64,000 nucleotides of DNA from Vibrio diazotrophicus (GTDB taxonomy: Bacteria; Pseudomonadota; Gammaproteobacteria; Enterobacterales; Vibrionaceae). A model generated the notes under the pieces. It was given only the letters and a program-made list of their open reading frames with translations. It was not told the DNA's origin and made no database searches. Location: positions 2,666,001 to 2,730,000 of the forward strand of contig NZ_CP151842.1 of NCBI RefSeq assembly GCF_038452265.1, written 5' to 3'. Below, piece by piece: positions 1-9,048 of the stretch (the stretch's first letter is position 1; the number at the start of each line of letters is the position of its first letter). The position numbers and the translations under genes are program-made.

Positions 1-300
1 CCCCTTAATAATTATTTGTTAATGTAATACATCCTTCGCTTGAAAAACGGCTTTCCAAAGCTCAGGAGAGGTGGCGAATAATGACGAAACTATCATCACT
101 TAGCAACCCGTGAGCCAAAAACGCCACATAAAACCATATTGAAAGCAAAAAACCAGTTCATAACACTAGATACAAAAACAAAACCAGAACAATTGACTAT
201 AATTTTAAGACATAAAATGAACACCAAATAGAACAAAAATCTATACATTTATGCAACACCAGCGTTAGTCACTTAAATTTCAACAAATACCGATATTTTC
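1..300. other. Left-edge region without a recognisable gene
   Basis: AT-rich stretch upstream of trmN6. No open frame, RNA gene or strong palindrome is apparent on either strand. It presumably holds the trmN6 promoter and perhaps the upstream region of a gene beyond the window edge. No clear Shine-Dalgarno sequence precedes the trmN6 ATG. Confidence 0.5.
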
Positions 301-1038
301 ATGAAAAGTAGCACATTAAACACTAAAGGCTTTAAATTTAAGCAATTTTCGATTGAAGGTGGTCAAAGTGGCATGCCTGTCAGCACGGACGGAGTTCTTC
401 TGGGATCGTGGGCTTTCCAAGATTCTAATTCTGCCAAAATGGCCCCATTGCATATCCTTGATATTGGAACTGGCACAGGACTACTGGCACTCATGTGTGC
501 ACAGCGCTTTCTCAATGCTGAAATACATGCGATTGATATCGATCAGAACGCTTACCATGCCGCGAAAATCAATATCAGCCATTCTCCATGGGCTAAGCGA
601 ATTGTTGTTGAACAGGCCGATATTTTAAATCTCACACAGAGTAAAACCTTCGATGCAATTATCTGTAATCCGCCTTACTTTAACGACGGTGAACACTCAC
701 AACATGCTCAACGGGCGACAGCCAGACACACTAAAACCTTAGAGCATAAGCAACTGATTCAGATCAGCTATCAGTTGCTCTCTGAGCATGGAATCGCCAG
801 TTTTATTCTTCCCATAACGGAAGGTGAACAGTTTATAGCGTTAGCGAAAGAGTCGGGCTTTCACCTATCACGGTTATGCAAAGTTCAACCGACCGCCAAT
901 AAGCCCGTCAGCCGTCTTTTATTTGAACTGCAAAAACAAGAAACGAACACAGAGCATTCAGAGCTGATCATTCGTGATGAATTAGGCTACACTCAAGCCT
1001 TCACAGAGCTAACACGATCTTTTTATTTAAAGATGTAG
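301..1038 (+). CDS. trmN6: tRNA1(Val) (adenine(37)-N6)-methyltransferase
   Basis: S-adenosylmethionine-dependent enzyme (YfiC/TrmN6 family) that methylates N6 of A37 in tRNA1(Val), acting in the cytoplasm. The 245-residue length matches the family. The SAM-binding glycine motif DIGTGTG lies at residues 54-60, an acidic loop (AIDID) at 77-81, and the N6-adenine methyltransferase signature NPPY at 123-126. The N-terminal GFKFKQF...TDGVLLG stretch is typical of the family. The ATG at 301 fits the family N-terminus although no good ribosome-binding site is visible. It lies just upstream of srmB in the same orientation; in E. coli the two genes are divergent neighbours. Confidence 0.93.
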   Translation: MKSSTLNTKGFKFKQFSIEGGQSGMPVSTDGVLLGSWAFQDSNSAKMAPLHILDIGTGTGLLALMCAQRFLNAEIHAIDIDQNAYHAAKINISHSPWAKRIVVEQADILNLTQSKTFDAIICNPPYFNDGEHSQHAQRATARHTKTLEHKQLIQISYQLLSEHGIASFILPITEGEQFIALAKESGFHLSRLCKVQPTANKPVSRLLFELQKQETNTEHSELIIRDELGYTQAFTELTRSFYLKM

Positions 1039-1155
1039 AATTAAAGATGTGATCTAAGTGACGATCCATCTATAATGTGCGCCCTTAATTTTTACTGGTC
1101 AGCGATTGCTGATCGGCTTTGACTGCTCAGTCCGAGCGCTTGCGGAGTATTAACA

Positions 1156-2409
1156 GTGATCAAATCTTTTGCTGACTTAGAACTGGATCCAAACCTCATT
1201 GAGGCTATTGAAGAGATGGGTTTCGAACGCCCTACTCAAGTTCAAGCTGAAGCAATTCCTCAAGCCCTCGACGGAAAAGATGTGTTTGCATCAGCCCCAA
1301 CAGGGACAGGCAAAACAGCTGCGTTTGTTATTCCAGCGCTGCAATACCTACAAGATTTCCCTCGTAAGAAAGCTGGCCCAGCTCGCGTTCTCATTCTGAC
1401 GCCGACTCGTGAACTGGCACTGCAAATCACTGAGCAAGCGAAAGCTCTAGCGAAATACACTCGCATGAATATCTTCAGTATTACTGGTGGTGTTCAGTAC
1501 CAAGAGCACGCTGACGTTTTAGCAACTACTCAAGATATCGTGGTTGCAACACCAGGCCGTTTATTGGAATACATTGACGCAGAACGTTTTGACTGTCGTG
1601 CAATTGAGTGGCTGATTCTTGATGAAGCAGACCGTATGCTTGATATGGGCTTTGGCCCTGTTGTTGATCGCCTATCGGCAGAATGTCGCTGGCGTAAACA
1701 GACCCTTTTGTTTTCAGCAACACTGGAAGGCAAAGGTGTTGATGGGTTCACCGCTGATCTGCTAAATGAACCTGCGATTGTCAATGCCGAGCCACCACGT
1801 CGTGAACGTAAGAAAATCACTCAGTGGTATCACCGTGCCGACGACATGACACACAAGCTTGATCTGCTGAAAAACATCTTAACTGAGCAGTCAGAACGCG
1901 CGATCGTATTCTTAAAAACTCGTGAACGCCTAGCAGAACTTCGTACAGAATTAGAACGTGCGCAGATCCCATGTGTATGGATCCAAGGTGAAATGCCACA
2001 GGATCGCCGTAACAACGCGATTGCTCGCTTCCGTGACGGTTCAGTCAACATTCTTCTGGCGACGGACGTTGCCGCTCGTGGTATCGACATTCCAGACGTA
2101 AGCCATGTGATTAACTTTGATATGCCACGTACTGCGGATGTTTATCTTCACCGTATCGGCCGTACCGCTCGTGCGGGTAAAAAAGGTAACGCGATTTCTC
2201 TGGTTGAAGCGCACGATCAACCAATGATTGAGCGCGTTGCACGTTACATCAAAGAAGAGATTAAAGAGCGATACATTGAAGGAATGCGTCCTAAACACAA
2301 AAAACCAGTGTTTAAGAAAAAGAAACCTGCAACGGTGAAGAAGAAAAAAGACACAGCTAAGAAGAAAGACACCACTAAAAAGAAAACTTCGGCGAAGAAA
2401 AGCAAATAA
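1156..2409 (+). CDS. srmB: DEAD-box ATP-dependent RNA helicase SrmB
   Basis: RNA helicase that assists early assembly of the 50S ribosomal subunit. In order: Q-motif region (residues 5-31), Walker A APTGTGKT (47-54), PTRELA (83-88), DEAD (156-159), a SAT motif (about 186), the second RecA-like domain with TDVAARGIDIP, and HRIGRTARAG. The roughly 40-residue tail is almost entirely lysine, alanine and threonine, a basic RNA-binding extension. Translation starts at GTG 1156; the next plausible start would remove the Q-motif. SrmB is preferred over RhlE or RhlB because of the neighbouring trmN6 and the N-terminal sequence. A rho-independent terminator follows. Confidence 0.92.
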   Translation: MIKSFADLELDPNLIEAIEEMGFERPTQVQAEAIPQALDGKDVFASAPTGTGKTAAFVIPALQYLQDFPRKKAGPARVLILTPTRELALQITEQAKALAKYTRMNIFSITGGVQYQEHADVLATTQDIVVATPGRLLEYIDAERFDCRAIEWLILDEADRMLDMGFGPVVDRLSAECRWRKQTLLFSATLEGKGVDGFTADLLNEPAIVNAEPPRRERKKITQWYHRADDMTHKLDLLKNILTEQSERAIVFLKTRERLAELRTELERAQIPCVWIQGEMPQDRRNNAIARFRDGSVNILLATDVAARGIDIPDVSHVINFDMPRTADVYLHRIGRTARAGKKGNAISLVEAHDQPMIERVARYIKEEIKERYIEGMRPKHKKPVFKKKKPATVKKKKDTAKKKDTTKKKTSAKKSK

Positions 2410-2443
2410 TTCTGAGCGATGATTTCTGAACTATAAATAGTAG

Positions 2444-2472
2444 AAAGCCGATGCAATGCATCGGCTTTTTTA
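2444..2472 (+). terminator. Rho-independent terminator after srmB
   Basis: An 11-bp perfect stem (AAAGCCGATGC with GCATCGGCTTT) closes a 3-base loop and runs into a T tract. It sits 35 bases after the srmB stop codon. Confidence 0.9.
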
Positions 2473-2516
2473 CGTCTGGCAGAATCAATGCTGATTGGGT
2501 GTGGTGAAGCAAACAT

Positions 2517-2538
2517 ACAAGGGCATGGAAGCCCTTGT
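2517..2538 (-). terminator. Possible terminator after prfC
   Basis: An 8-bp perfect stem (ACAAGGGC with GCCCTTGT) and a 6-base loop lie 60 bases beyond the prfC stop codon. The T run on the minus strand is weak, so this may be only a 3'-end hairpin. Confidence 0.45.
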
Positions 2539-2598
2539 TTAAGCAAACAAGATGTCTTGAGCGGTTTGCGGAATCATACCCTATTAGCTAACTGAAGA

Positions 2599-4188
2599 TT
2601 AATGTTCGCGTGTTGCGCGGAACTCAACTTCTGGTGAACGCTCTTGAGCCAAGTTCAGGTTAACCATAGTAGGCGCGATGTAAGTTAAGTTGTCACCGCC
2701 ATCTAACGCTAGGTTGCTTTGGTTCTTGCGCTTGAATTCTTCAAACTTCTTAACATCTGAACACTCAACCCAACGAGCCGTTGCTACGTTCACGCCTTCG
2801 TAAATCGCTTCAACGTTATATTCAGATTTCAGACGAGCAACAACCACATCAAACTGAAGCACACCAACAGCACCAACGATCAAATCGTTGTTCTGCAATG
2901 GACGGAATACCTGAACAGCACCTTCTTCTGAAAGCTGAACCAAGCCTTTAAGCAGCTGTTTCTGTTTAAGTGGATCTCTCAGACGAATACGACGGAACAG
3001 CTCAGGAGCAAAGTTTGGAATACCTGAGAACTTTAGTTTTTCACCTTGAGTGAAGGTATCACCAATTTGGATCGTTCCGTGGTTGTGAAGACCGATAATA
3101 TCGCCCGCATAAGCTTCTTCTGCACGAGAGCGGTCACCTGCCATAAACGTCACAGCGTCAGAGATGCTCACCTGCTTACCGATGCGTACGTGGTTCATCT
3201 TCATACCTTGCTTATAAGTACCCGATACGATACGCATAAACGCGATACGGTCCCGGTGTTTAGGATCCATGTTCGCTTGGATCTTAAATACGAAACCAGT
3301 GAAGGAATCTTCCGCGGCTTCCACAATGCGCTCGTTTGATTGGCGCGGTTGTGGTGCTGGAGCCCACTCAGTCAGACCATCAAGCATATGGTCAACACCA
3401 AAGTTACCTAATGCAGTACCGAAGAAAACAGGGGTTAGTTCACCTTTAAGGAACAACTCAGAATCAAACGCATGAGAAGCGCCTAGCACAAGTTCAAGTT
3501 CTTCACGCAGTTGGATTGCCAGATCTTCACCAATTGCAACATCCAACTCAGAATTGTCGAGGCCTTTGATGATGCGCTCTTCTTGAATGGTGTGACCGTG
3601 ACCTGTTGAGTACAGAATCGTTTCATCACGGTGAATATGATAAACACCCTTGAACTCTTTACCACAGCCGATCGGCCAGCTCACAGGAGCACAAGCGATG
3701 TTTAGCTCATTCTCAACTTCATCTAACAGTTCCATTGGGTCACGAATATCGCGGTCCAACTTGTTCATGAAGGTGATGATCGGAGTATCACGCAGGCGAG
3801 TAACTTCCATCAGCTTACGCGTACGGTCTTCGACACCTTTTGCTGCATCAATAACCATCAAACATGAGTCAACGGCAGTCAATGTACGATAAGTATCTTC
3901 CGAGAAATCTTCGTGTCCTGGGGTATCCAGTAAGTTCACCAACGCATCACGGTAAGGGAACTGCATTACAGAAGTTGTTACCGAGATACCACGTTCTTTT
4001 TCCATCTCCATCCAGTCTGATTTAGCATGCTGAGATGAGCCGCGTCCTTTTACAGAGCCTGCGGTTTGGATTGCACGTCCGAATAACAACACCTTTTCAG
4101 TGATGGTTGTTTTACCAGCATCTGGGTGAGAGATAATCGCGAAAGTCCTACGTTTATTGACTTCGCTTAGAAAAATCGGGTCTGCCAT
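2599..4188 (-). CDS. prfC: Peptide chain release factor 3 (RF3)
   Basis: Translational GTPase that recycles RF1 and RF2 from the ribosome after termination. From the chosen ATG at 4188 the protein is 529 residues, the usual RF3 length, and begins MADPIFLSEVNKRR. Near the N-terminus are the P-loop SHPDAGKTTITEK, the switch-II motif DTPGHEDFS and the guanine-specificity motif NKLDRD. Domain II and the RF3 C-terminal domain follow, including FRPLQNNDLIVGAVG. The open frame extends 18 codons further upstream to 4242, but that extension is not family-like. In E. coli prfC lies near rimI and holD, as here, with a GGDEF-EAL gene intervening. Confidence 0.95.
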   Translation of the reverse strand: MADPIFLSEVNKRRTFAIISHPDAGKTTITEKVLLFGRAIQTAGSVKGRGSSQHAKSDWMEMEKERGISVTTSVMQFPYRDALVNLLDTPGHEDFSEDTYRTLTAVDSCLMVIDAAKGVEDRTRKLMEVTRLRDTPIITFMNKLDRDIRDPMELLDEVENELNIACAPVSWPIGCGKEFKGVYHIHRDETILYSTGHGHTIQEERIIKGLDNSELDVAIGEDLAIQLREELELVLGASHAFDSELFLKGELTPVFFGTALGNFGVDHMLDGLTEWAPAPQPRQSNERIVEAAEDSFTGFVFKIQANMDPKHRDRIAFMRIVSGTYKQGMKMNHVRIGKQVSISDAVTFMAGDRSRAEEAYAGDIIGLHNHGTIQIGDTFTQGEKLKFSGIPNFAPELFRRIRLRDPLKQKQLLKGLVQLSEEGAVQVFRPLQNNDLIVGAVGVLQFDVVVARLKSEYNVEAIYEGVNVATARWVECSDVKKFEEFKRKNQSNLALDGGDNLTYIAPTMVNLNLAQERSPEVEFRATREH

Positions 4189-4627
4189 TTGATCATTCTT
4201 TTCGTTTGAGCACGGATTAAGGGTACAAACAGCCACCTGCAAGGTGTTACTCGCACAAATCCGTTAGTTAATCGTGATTGGCGGGTATTTTCGCTGATTC
4301 TGCCTCCATAAACAATCAAAGCTTATATAAAGTAGTATCCACTGGCGGATTGGACTAGAAATGAAAACAAAAACATCATTAATTTCAGTCAACTAAGACA
4401 AAAACTTAAAACACCGTCTAGCCCCTCAACTATCTAAAAACATCAATATCAGATAATCACACTATTTCTATTGAGAAGATTAGATAATTAACTTACTGTA
4501 AATTTTAATCTTATTCGTGCGACACAGGGATAGCACAGTAAAATGGCAAGTCCTGTAGGATTTCAAGATAAGCCACCATTCAAAAGTTAAACAAACACTC
4601 ATTATTGGGGATTAATTTTCAGCCAAG
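4189..4627. promoter_or_regulatory. Divergent intergenic region between prfC and a GGDEF-EAL gene
   Basis: About 440 AT-rich bases that must carry the promoters of both divergent genes. I see no gene, strong palindrome or recognisable operator in it. Confidence 0.5.
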
Positions 4628-6727
4628 ATGGGCTATAACTTTAGAAGAATAAAAGGACTTTTGGGCGCAATGGCTAAAACTAGACAGCTAAATTCATTGG
4701 CATTTAAACAAGCCAAAACTGTGTTCTTGGTATCAGTGATACTGGGGATATGTTTTAGTTTTTATCAAATTCTTATCGACCTTCATCAAGAGCAGAAAAA
4801 AGTAGAAGAAAGTTACCATTTCAAGCTGATGCAAAGTTATGCCAATGCTAGCCTTGCTGCCTATCACTTAAACAACCTTCTAGCTGGACAAGTTGCCACC
4901 AGCTTAATGGCGGATCCCGCTATTTATCGTGTAGAAATTATTGATGATTTCGGTGATACGTTAATCGTGCAGCAGCGCCCTATCCCGGATATGAACGAGT
5001 TTGTCAAACTGCTTTCTCACTACTTCACTCCGAATATCCCAAGCTTCACGACCGATCTGCACAAACCGGAATCAAATGTATTGGTTGGCCGCTTAAGTTT
5101 CTCTGTTGACGGTACTTCTCTAGCAACAGAATTCATCAACAAAACGACTCAGGTGCTTCTGTTTGATCTGTTGAGAAATGTTCTGTTGACCAGCATCTTG
5201 CTACTTTTCTTTTATCGGAAGCTCTCCTTACCCATCATCAACTTAAACAAATGGGTTCGCTCGCTCAAACACAAGCAGCACATCACACTTCCTCCAGTCC
5301 GAGAACATAAAGATGAGATCAGCGAACTGGCTTTTACTTTCCACAAGTTGTGGAAGGACAGAGAAGAAGCAGAAGCAAAACTTAATCAACTTGCTTATTA
5401 CGATAGTCTGACTGGGTTAGCAAACCGTAGCTTATTGTTGCAAAACCTATCAGAAGCGATTGATAAAGCGCGACTTCTCAAAACAACGGGGGTGCTTTTT
5501 TATATCGACATTGACCGCTTTAAAACCATCAATGATTCATTAGGCCACACTATCGGTGACAAGTTGATCAAAGCGATTGCTCTGCGGATGGAAGGGTGGG
5601 CTAAAAAAGGCTACATGCCAGCACGAATTGGCGGTGACGAGTTTGCTATTCTTAATCACGATGTCGCCGCTAGAGATATCGAGAGCGCTGCCAAGCAGCT
5701 ACTTGCTTTAATTTCAAACCCCTATTTAATCGATGGTCACCAGCTCTACTGCACCGTTAGTCTTGGTATCACAACCTTTCCAGAGAACATCACCACAAAC
5801 ATTGACCTCCTGCGTCAGGCAGACACAGCCTTATACCGAGCCAAAGTGGGTGGACGAAACAATTATGTTTTTTACAGACCCGAGATGCAGGCGCAAATTG
5901 AATCGTTCTTAGCCATAGAAAAAGGGCTGCATGAGGCGCTTTCAAATAATCAGCTTGAACTCTATTACCAGCCTCAAGTAGACATTCACCATAATATCGT
6001 CGGTGTTGAAGCATTGATTCGCTGGAATCACCCTCAAAAAGGTCTGTTACCACCGGGATTATTTATGCCTATCGCAGAAGAAACCGGGCAAATCCTTCAA
6101 ATTGGCAACTGGATTATAGAACAAGCTTGTTATCAGTATGCACAGTGGAAAAAAGCCGGAGTGCTTCCGCCACATTTCCGCCGCTTAGCCATCAACATCA
6201 GTCCTTTACAGTTTGCTCAAGACAGCTTCGTTGAGTTTATCAATGACATTTTGCAACAAGTGGAAATCTCAGGGGAACACATAGAACTAGAGATAACCGA
6301 AGGTCTGCTGCTAGAGAATGTTGAAAGCTCTATGGAGAAAATGGCAAAGCTCAAGCAGAACCACATCAATATCTCTATCGACGATTTTGGTACAGGCTAC
6401 TCGTCACTTCGCTACTTAAAGCATCTCTCTGTCGATATGTTGAAAATCGACCGTTCTTTTGTGACTCAGCTTCATTTGGATGAAAGTGATCAAGCGATTG
6501 TCGATACGATCCTCATGATGGCTCGAAGACTCAATTTGGAAGTGATCGCGGAAGGGGTGGAAAATATTGATGAACTCAATGCGCTAAAAGAACTAGGATG
6601 TGAGCAATTCCAAGGATATCTATTTGATAAACCACTTCCAGTAAATGACATTGAGCAGCGCTTTCAAGACAATCACTATAAAGATATAGCCAACCATAGC
6701 CACGTTATTCGCCTTGGCAACAAATAG
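4628..6727 (+). CDS. Membrane-bound GGDEF-EAL c-di-GMP protein
   Basis: Predicted cyclic di-GMP signalling enzyme with both synthase and phosphodiesterase domains. Two membrane segments (about residues 31-51 and 182-197) bracket a roughly 130-residue periplasmic sensor region. A HAMP-like linker follows, then a GGDEF domain with intact GGDEF at 335-339 and an EAL domain with EALIRW at 461-466. No RxxD inhibitory site is visible five residues before GGDEF. Catalytic motifs of both domains look intact, so net activity cannot be told from sequence. The start may be ATG 4628 or ATG 4670; the latter has AAGGA upstream. It stands alone between prfC (divergent) and rimI (convergent). Confidence 0.88.
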   Translation: MGYNFRRIKGLLGAMAKTRQLNSLAFKQAKTVFLVSVILGICFSFYQILIDLHQEQKKVEESYHFKLMQSYANASLAAYHLNNLLAGQVATSLMADPAIYRVEIIDDFGDTLIVQQRPIPDMNEFVKLLSHYFTPNIPSFTTDLHKPESNVLVGRLSFSVDGTSLATEFINKTTQVLLFDLLRNVLLTSILLLFFYRKLSLPIINLNKWVRSLKHKQHITLPPVREHKDEISELAFTFHKLWKDREEAEAKLNQLAYYDSLTGLANRSLLLQNLSEAIDKARLLKTTGVLFYIDIDRFKTINDSLGHTIGDKLIKAIALRMEGWAKKGYMPARIGGDEFAILNHDVAARDIESAAKQLLALISNPYLIDGHQLYCTVSLGITTFPENITTNIDLLRQADTALYRAKVGGRNNYVFYRPEMQAQIESFLAIEKGLHEALSNNQLELYYQPQVDIHHNIVGVEALIRWNHPQKGLLPPGLFMPIAEETGQILQIGNWIIEQACYQYAQWKKAGVLPPHFRRLAINISPLQFAQDSFVEFINDILQQVEISGEHIELEITEGLLLENVESSMEKMAKLKQNHINISIDDFGTGYSSLRYLKHLSVDMLKIDRSFVTQLHLDESDQAIVDTILMMARRLNLEVIAEGVENIDELNALKELGCEQFQGYLFDKPLPVNDIEQRFQDNHYKDIANHSHVIRLGNK

Positions 6728-6750
6728 CCACCAGCCGCGGCGACTAATCG

Positions 6751-7200
6751 TTACGAGAAGAAGTAGTAGCTCATAATAATGGCGTCTTCTTTACCTTTTT
6801 CTGTCGGATAGTAGTTCACACGGCGGTCTATCTCGTTGAAACCGAGATTTTGGTATAGATCAAACGCGCGAGTATTACTTTCTCGAACTTCAAGCCAGGC
6901 ACTCTCCGCTTTGACGTCTTCACAATGAGTTAAGAAAAATTCAGCCAGTTGCTTACCGTAACCCTTTCCCTGCAATACAGGATCAATCGCGATATTAAGC
7001 AAAGAGACTTCACCTACGATGTTTTGCGCATAGAAATAGCCAATCACTTTATCGTCTAGCAACATACAAAAGTGACAAGCACCTCGGCTGTCTAGCTGAC
7101 GAACCATTGACTCTTTCCAAGGATGGCTGTGAGCCTGCTGCTCGATTTGCCACACTGAATCCAGATGTTGTTCTTCTATCGGTAAAAACTGAATCGACAT
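6751..7200 (-). CDS. rimI: Ribosomal protein bS18 alanine N-acetyltransferase
   Basis: GNAT-fold acetyltransferase that acetylates the N-terminal alanine of ribosomal protein S18. It has 149 residues, the usual size. The acetyl-CoA-binding motif A is seen in DPVLQGKGYGKQLAEFF (Q/R-x-x-G-x-G pattern), followed by WLEVRESNTRAFDLYQNLGF, which is the RimI motif. It lies 4 bases after holD and is probably translated from the same message, as in E. coli. Confidence 0.93.
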   Translation of the reverse strand: MSIQFLPIEEQHLDSVWQIEQQAHSHPWKESMVRQLDSRGACHFCMLLDDKVIGYFYAQNIVGEVSLLNIAIDPVLQGKGYGKQLAEFFLTHCEDVKAESAWLEVRESNTRAFDLYQNLGFNEIDRRVNYYPTEKGKEDAIIMSYYFFS

Positions 7201-7204
7201 AAAA

Positions 7205-7609
7205 TTAATTCGCCTCGTAAGAACATATCTGCTGCCATAAATCGCGGCGGTGTTGGGTGTTACCGTCTACTTCGGACAATGGTGGTGTGTGGAGTTTTTT
7301 GATGCCGGAAATACTTGTATCATCGCAACCTGCAAACCAGATCCACTCTAGGCTTGAAAGATCTAAACTCGCCAAATTGTGCAAATAAACATGCTGAGCT
7401 TGCTGCAATTCCACATTGAAGCTCTTCAACACTCTTTCAAACAGTGTCACTTCGCTTGGGGTTGGATAGCTTTCACTGACCAGCAACAATTTACACTCTT
7501 TGTCTAAGCCGACTTTCGAAGCTTGATAACCTTGTAAACGCTCAGGATGAACCAGCTCCCAGCTTTGAATTCCCATCGCTTGTAAGTATTGTTGCTCTTG
7601 ATTAGGCAT
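7205..7609 (-). CDS. holD: DNA polymerase III subunit psi
   Basis: Psi subunit of the clamp-loader complex, which bridges chi (HolC) to the tau/gamma clamp loader. From the ATG at 7609 the protein is 134 residues (E. coli HolD is 137) and begins MPNQEQQYLQAMGIQSWELV, matching the family's N-terminal helix that binds the clamp loader. The C-terminal LWQQICSYE is also conserved. The open frame extends 30 codons upstream to 7699 with non-family sequence, so the internal start is preferred although no clear ribosome-binding site is visible. It forms a pair with rimI. The usual E. coli neighbour rsmC is absent. Confidence 0.9.
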   Translation of the reverse strand: MPNQEQQYLQAMGIQSWELVHPERLQGYQASKVGLDKECKLLLVSESYPTPSEVTLFERVLKSFNVELQQAQHVYLHNLASLDLSSLEWIWFAGCDDTSISGIKKLHTPPLSEVDGNTQHRRDLWQQICSYEAN

Positions 7610-7797
7610 AGTAATGATCAGTTCAGGCCTGTTGGCTAAGTTGTACATGATGATGTAAGCGAATGCTAACAAACTTCCTGTGGAATCACCACAGCTCATA
7701 GAGAGCGTAAAGCTATTAAGGCATCAGCCGAAATTGCTTGTTCAACAGGTGATAACTCGAATAGAAATATCTAGATAAATCAACAAAGGTAAGAAGT

Positions 7798-7821
7798 AAG
7801 AAGAAGCGGACGCTTCTTCTT
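7798..7821 (-). terminator. Terminator after the GNAT gene
   Basis: A 10-bp perfect stem (AAGAAGAAGC with GCTTCTTCTT) around a 4-base loop, placed 12 bases beyond the stop codon of the minus-strand GNAT gene. A pyrimidine-rich tail follows on that strand. Confidence 0.65.
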
Positions 7822-7832
7822 AATGGAACGAT

Positions 7833-8339
7833 TTAAGCGAGTTCATTAAACTCTGGGCAATATTCAATTAGCCCTTGGCGGTTATCGAGTTCGTTTTCCC
7901 ACAATGCGACAATTTGAAATGCGTTCGCAGGTACTTCCCACTGGCATGTAAAGCCGAATTGATTGGCTGGTTTAAAGCCAAAACGTTGGTAGTAATCAGG
8001 GTTACCAAGAACAACGCAGGCTGGATAGCCCAGTTCACCAAGAGAAGCCAAACCTTCGTTAACTAACTCTGCACCAATGCCCTGTTTACGGTACTCTGCT
8101 TTCACAGCTAAAGGAGCCAAACCTTGCCAATTGAGGTGTTCACCAGCCAGTGATACTGGGCTAAACATCGCGAACCCCACCACTTCGCCATCATCTTCAC
8201 AGGCAACCAGTGACAGCGTGCGATTACTATTCTCGCGCAGAGCCATTACTAAGTTTGCTTCCGCTTCGGTATCAAATACCGATTTCAGTAATTGGTCTAC
8301 AACCAGAATATCGGCTGGAGCCTCAGTTCGAATAAGCAT
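7833..8339 (-). CDS. GNAT family N-acetyltransferase (YhbS-like)
   Basis: Predicted small-molecule or protein acetyltransferase of 168 residues; substrate unknown. The acetyl-CoA-binding motif is in LAVKAEYRKQGIGAELVNEGL (pattern R-K-Q-G-I-G), followed by the YhbS-type stretch VVLGNPDYYQRFGFKPA. The start overlaps the end of ubiT by 17 bases, implying translational coupling. In E. coli the same pair, yhbT (ubiT) and yhbS, is adjacent, which supports the assignment. A terminator follows. Confidence 0.85.
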   Translation of the reverse strand: MLIRTEAPADILVVDQLLKSVFDTEAEANLVMALRENSNRTLSLVACEDDGEVVGFAMFSPVSLAGEHLNWQGLAPLAVKAEYRKQGIGAELVNEGLASLGELGYPACVVLGNPDYYQRFGFKPANQFGFTCQWEVPANAFQIVALWENELDNRQGLIEYCPEFNELA

Positions 8340-8850
8340 TCACTACCTCTTTATGTGCGTTAGGTGCTTGCATGCCTTTATGCACAAAATCGGCCAGTTG
8401 GTGAAGTAAAATTTGCAAAGCTTTCGGTAATTGTTCCAAATCCACACTGTCCATCAAGTTTTTGACTTCTAAGCCTAGCTCGGTATCGCCTTCAATTGAC
8501 AGTCTGCGCTGGAAAAATAACGTGTCCGGATCTTCTTTGCGACCTGCAATCAGAACCAGATCATTCAAGTTGCCGCTGAAACTCACATCTTCATCTTTAA
8601 TGTTGTCTGCAACCACAAGCTTGTCGTCTTCATAGCTGACATACCAACACAAGTTCATATCGCGAATTTCAACTTTTAACCACTTGCCTTCGAGGAACTC
8701 AAAATCACCATCTTCAAGCGCTTCATGGAAGACCATTTTCATGCCATCGAGTAAGGCTTTTTTTTGCACAAACTTAGGCAATAAGTGGACTGGAGATCTC
8801 AAAATTGATGCTGCATTTTGAACTAGTTGAATACGAATGTTGTTAATCAC
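8323..8850 (-). CDS. ubiT: Anaerobic ubiquinone biosynthesis accessory factor UbiT (SCP2 domain)
   Basis: SCP2 (sterol-carrier-like) lipid-binding protein thought to handle ubiquinone intermediates under anoxia and to work with UbiU and UbiV. It has 175 residues. The SCP2 fold is visible in FLEGKWLKVEIRDMNLCWYVS and in DVSFSGNLNDLVLIAGRKEDPDTLFFQRRLSIEGDTE, the latter carrying the characteristic FFQRRL...GDTELGL motif of YhbT/UbiT. Context is strong: a YhbS-like gene overlaps its 3' end and ubiUV lie on the opposite strand about 2.4 kb away, separated by a PAS-GGDEF-EAL gene. Confidence 0.88.
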   Translation of the reverse strand: MINNIRIQLVQNAASILRSPVHLLPKFVQKKALLDGMKMVFHEALEDGDFEFLEGKWLKVEIRDMNLCWYVSYEDDKLVVADNIKDEDVSFSGNLNDLVLIAGRKEDPDTLFFQRRLSIEGDTELGLEVKNLMDSVDLEQLPKALQILLHQLADFVHKGMQAPNAHKEVVNAYSN

Positions 8851-9048
8851 GCCCTTTATCCGTTACCTTTGTCTTTGGAAAACTCATCATACGGGATGTG
8901 ATAGTGGCGAACCCTGTTATGCATCAAGAAATTGTGCAACGCAGAGAAGCTTTTCTAACCGTGAAATCAACGTTATAGTTAGTACGTATCGCTCTTAAAT
9001 AATTCTTATTGAACAAATAAGCGCTTAAACACAGTTGGTAGTTTCTTA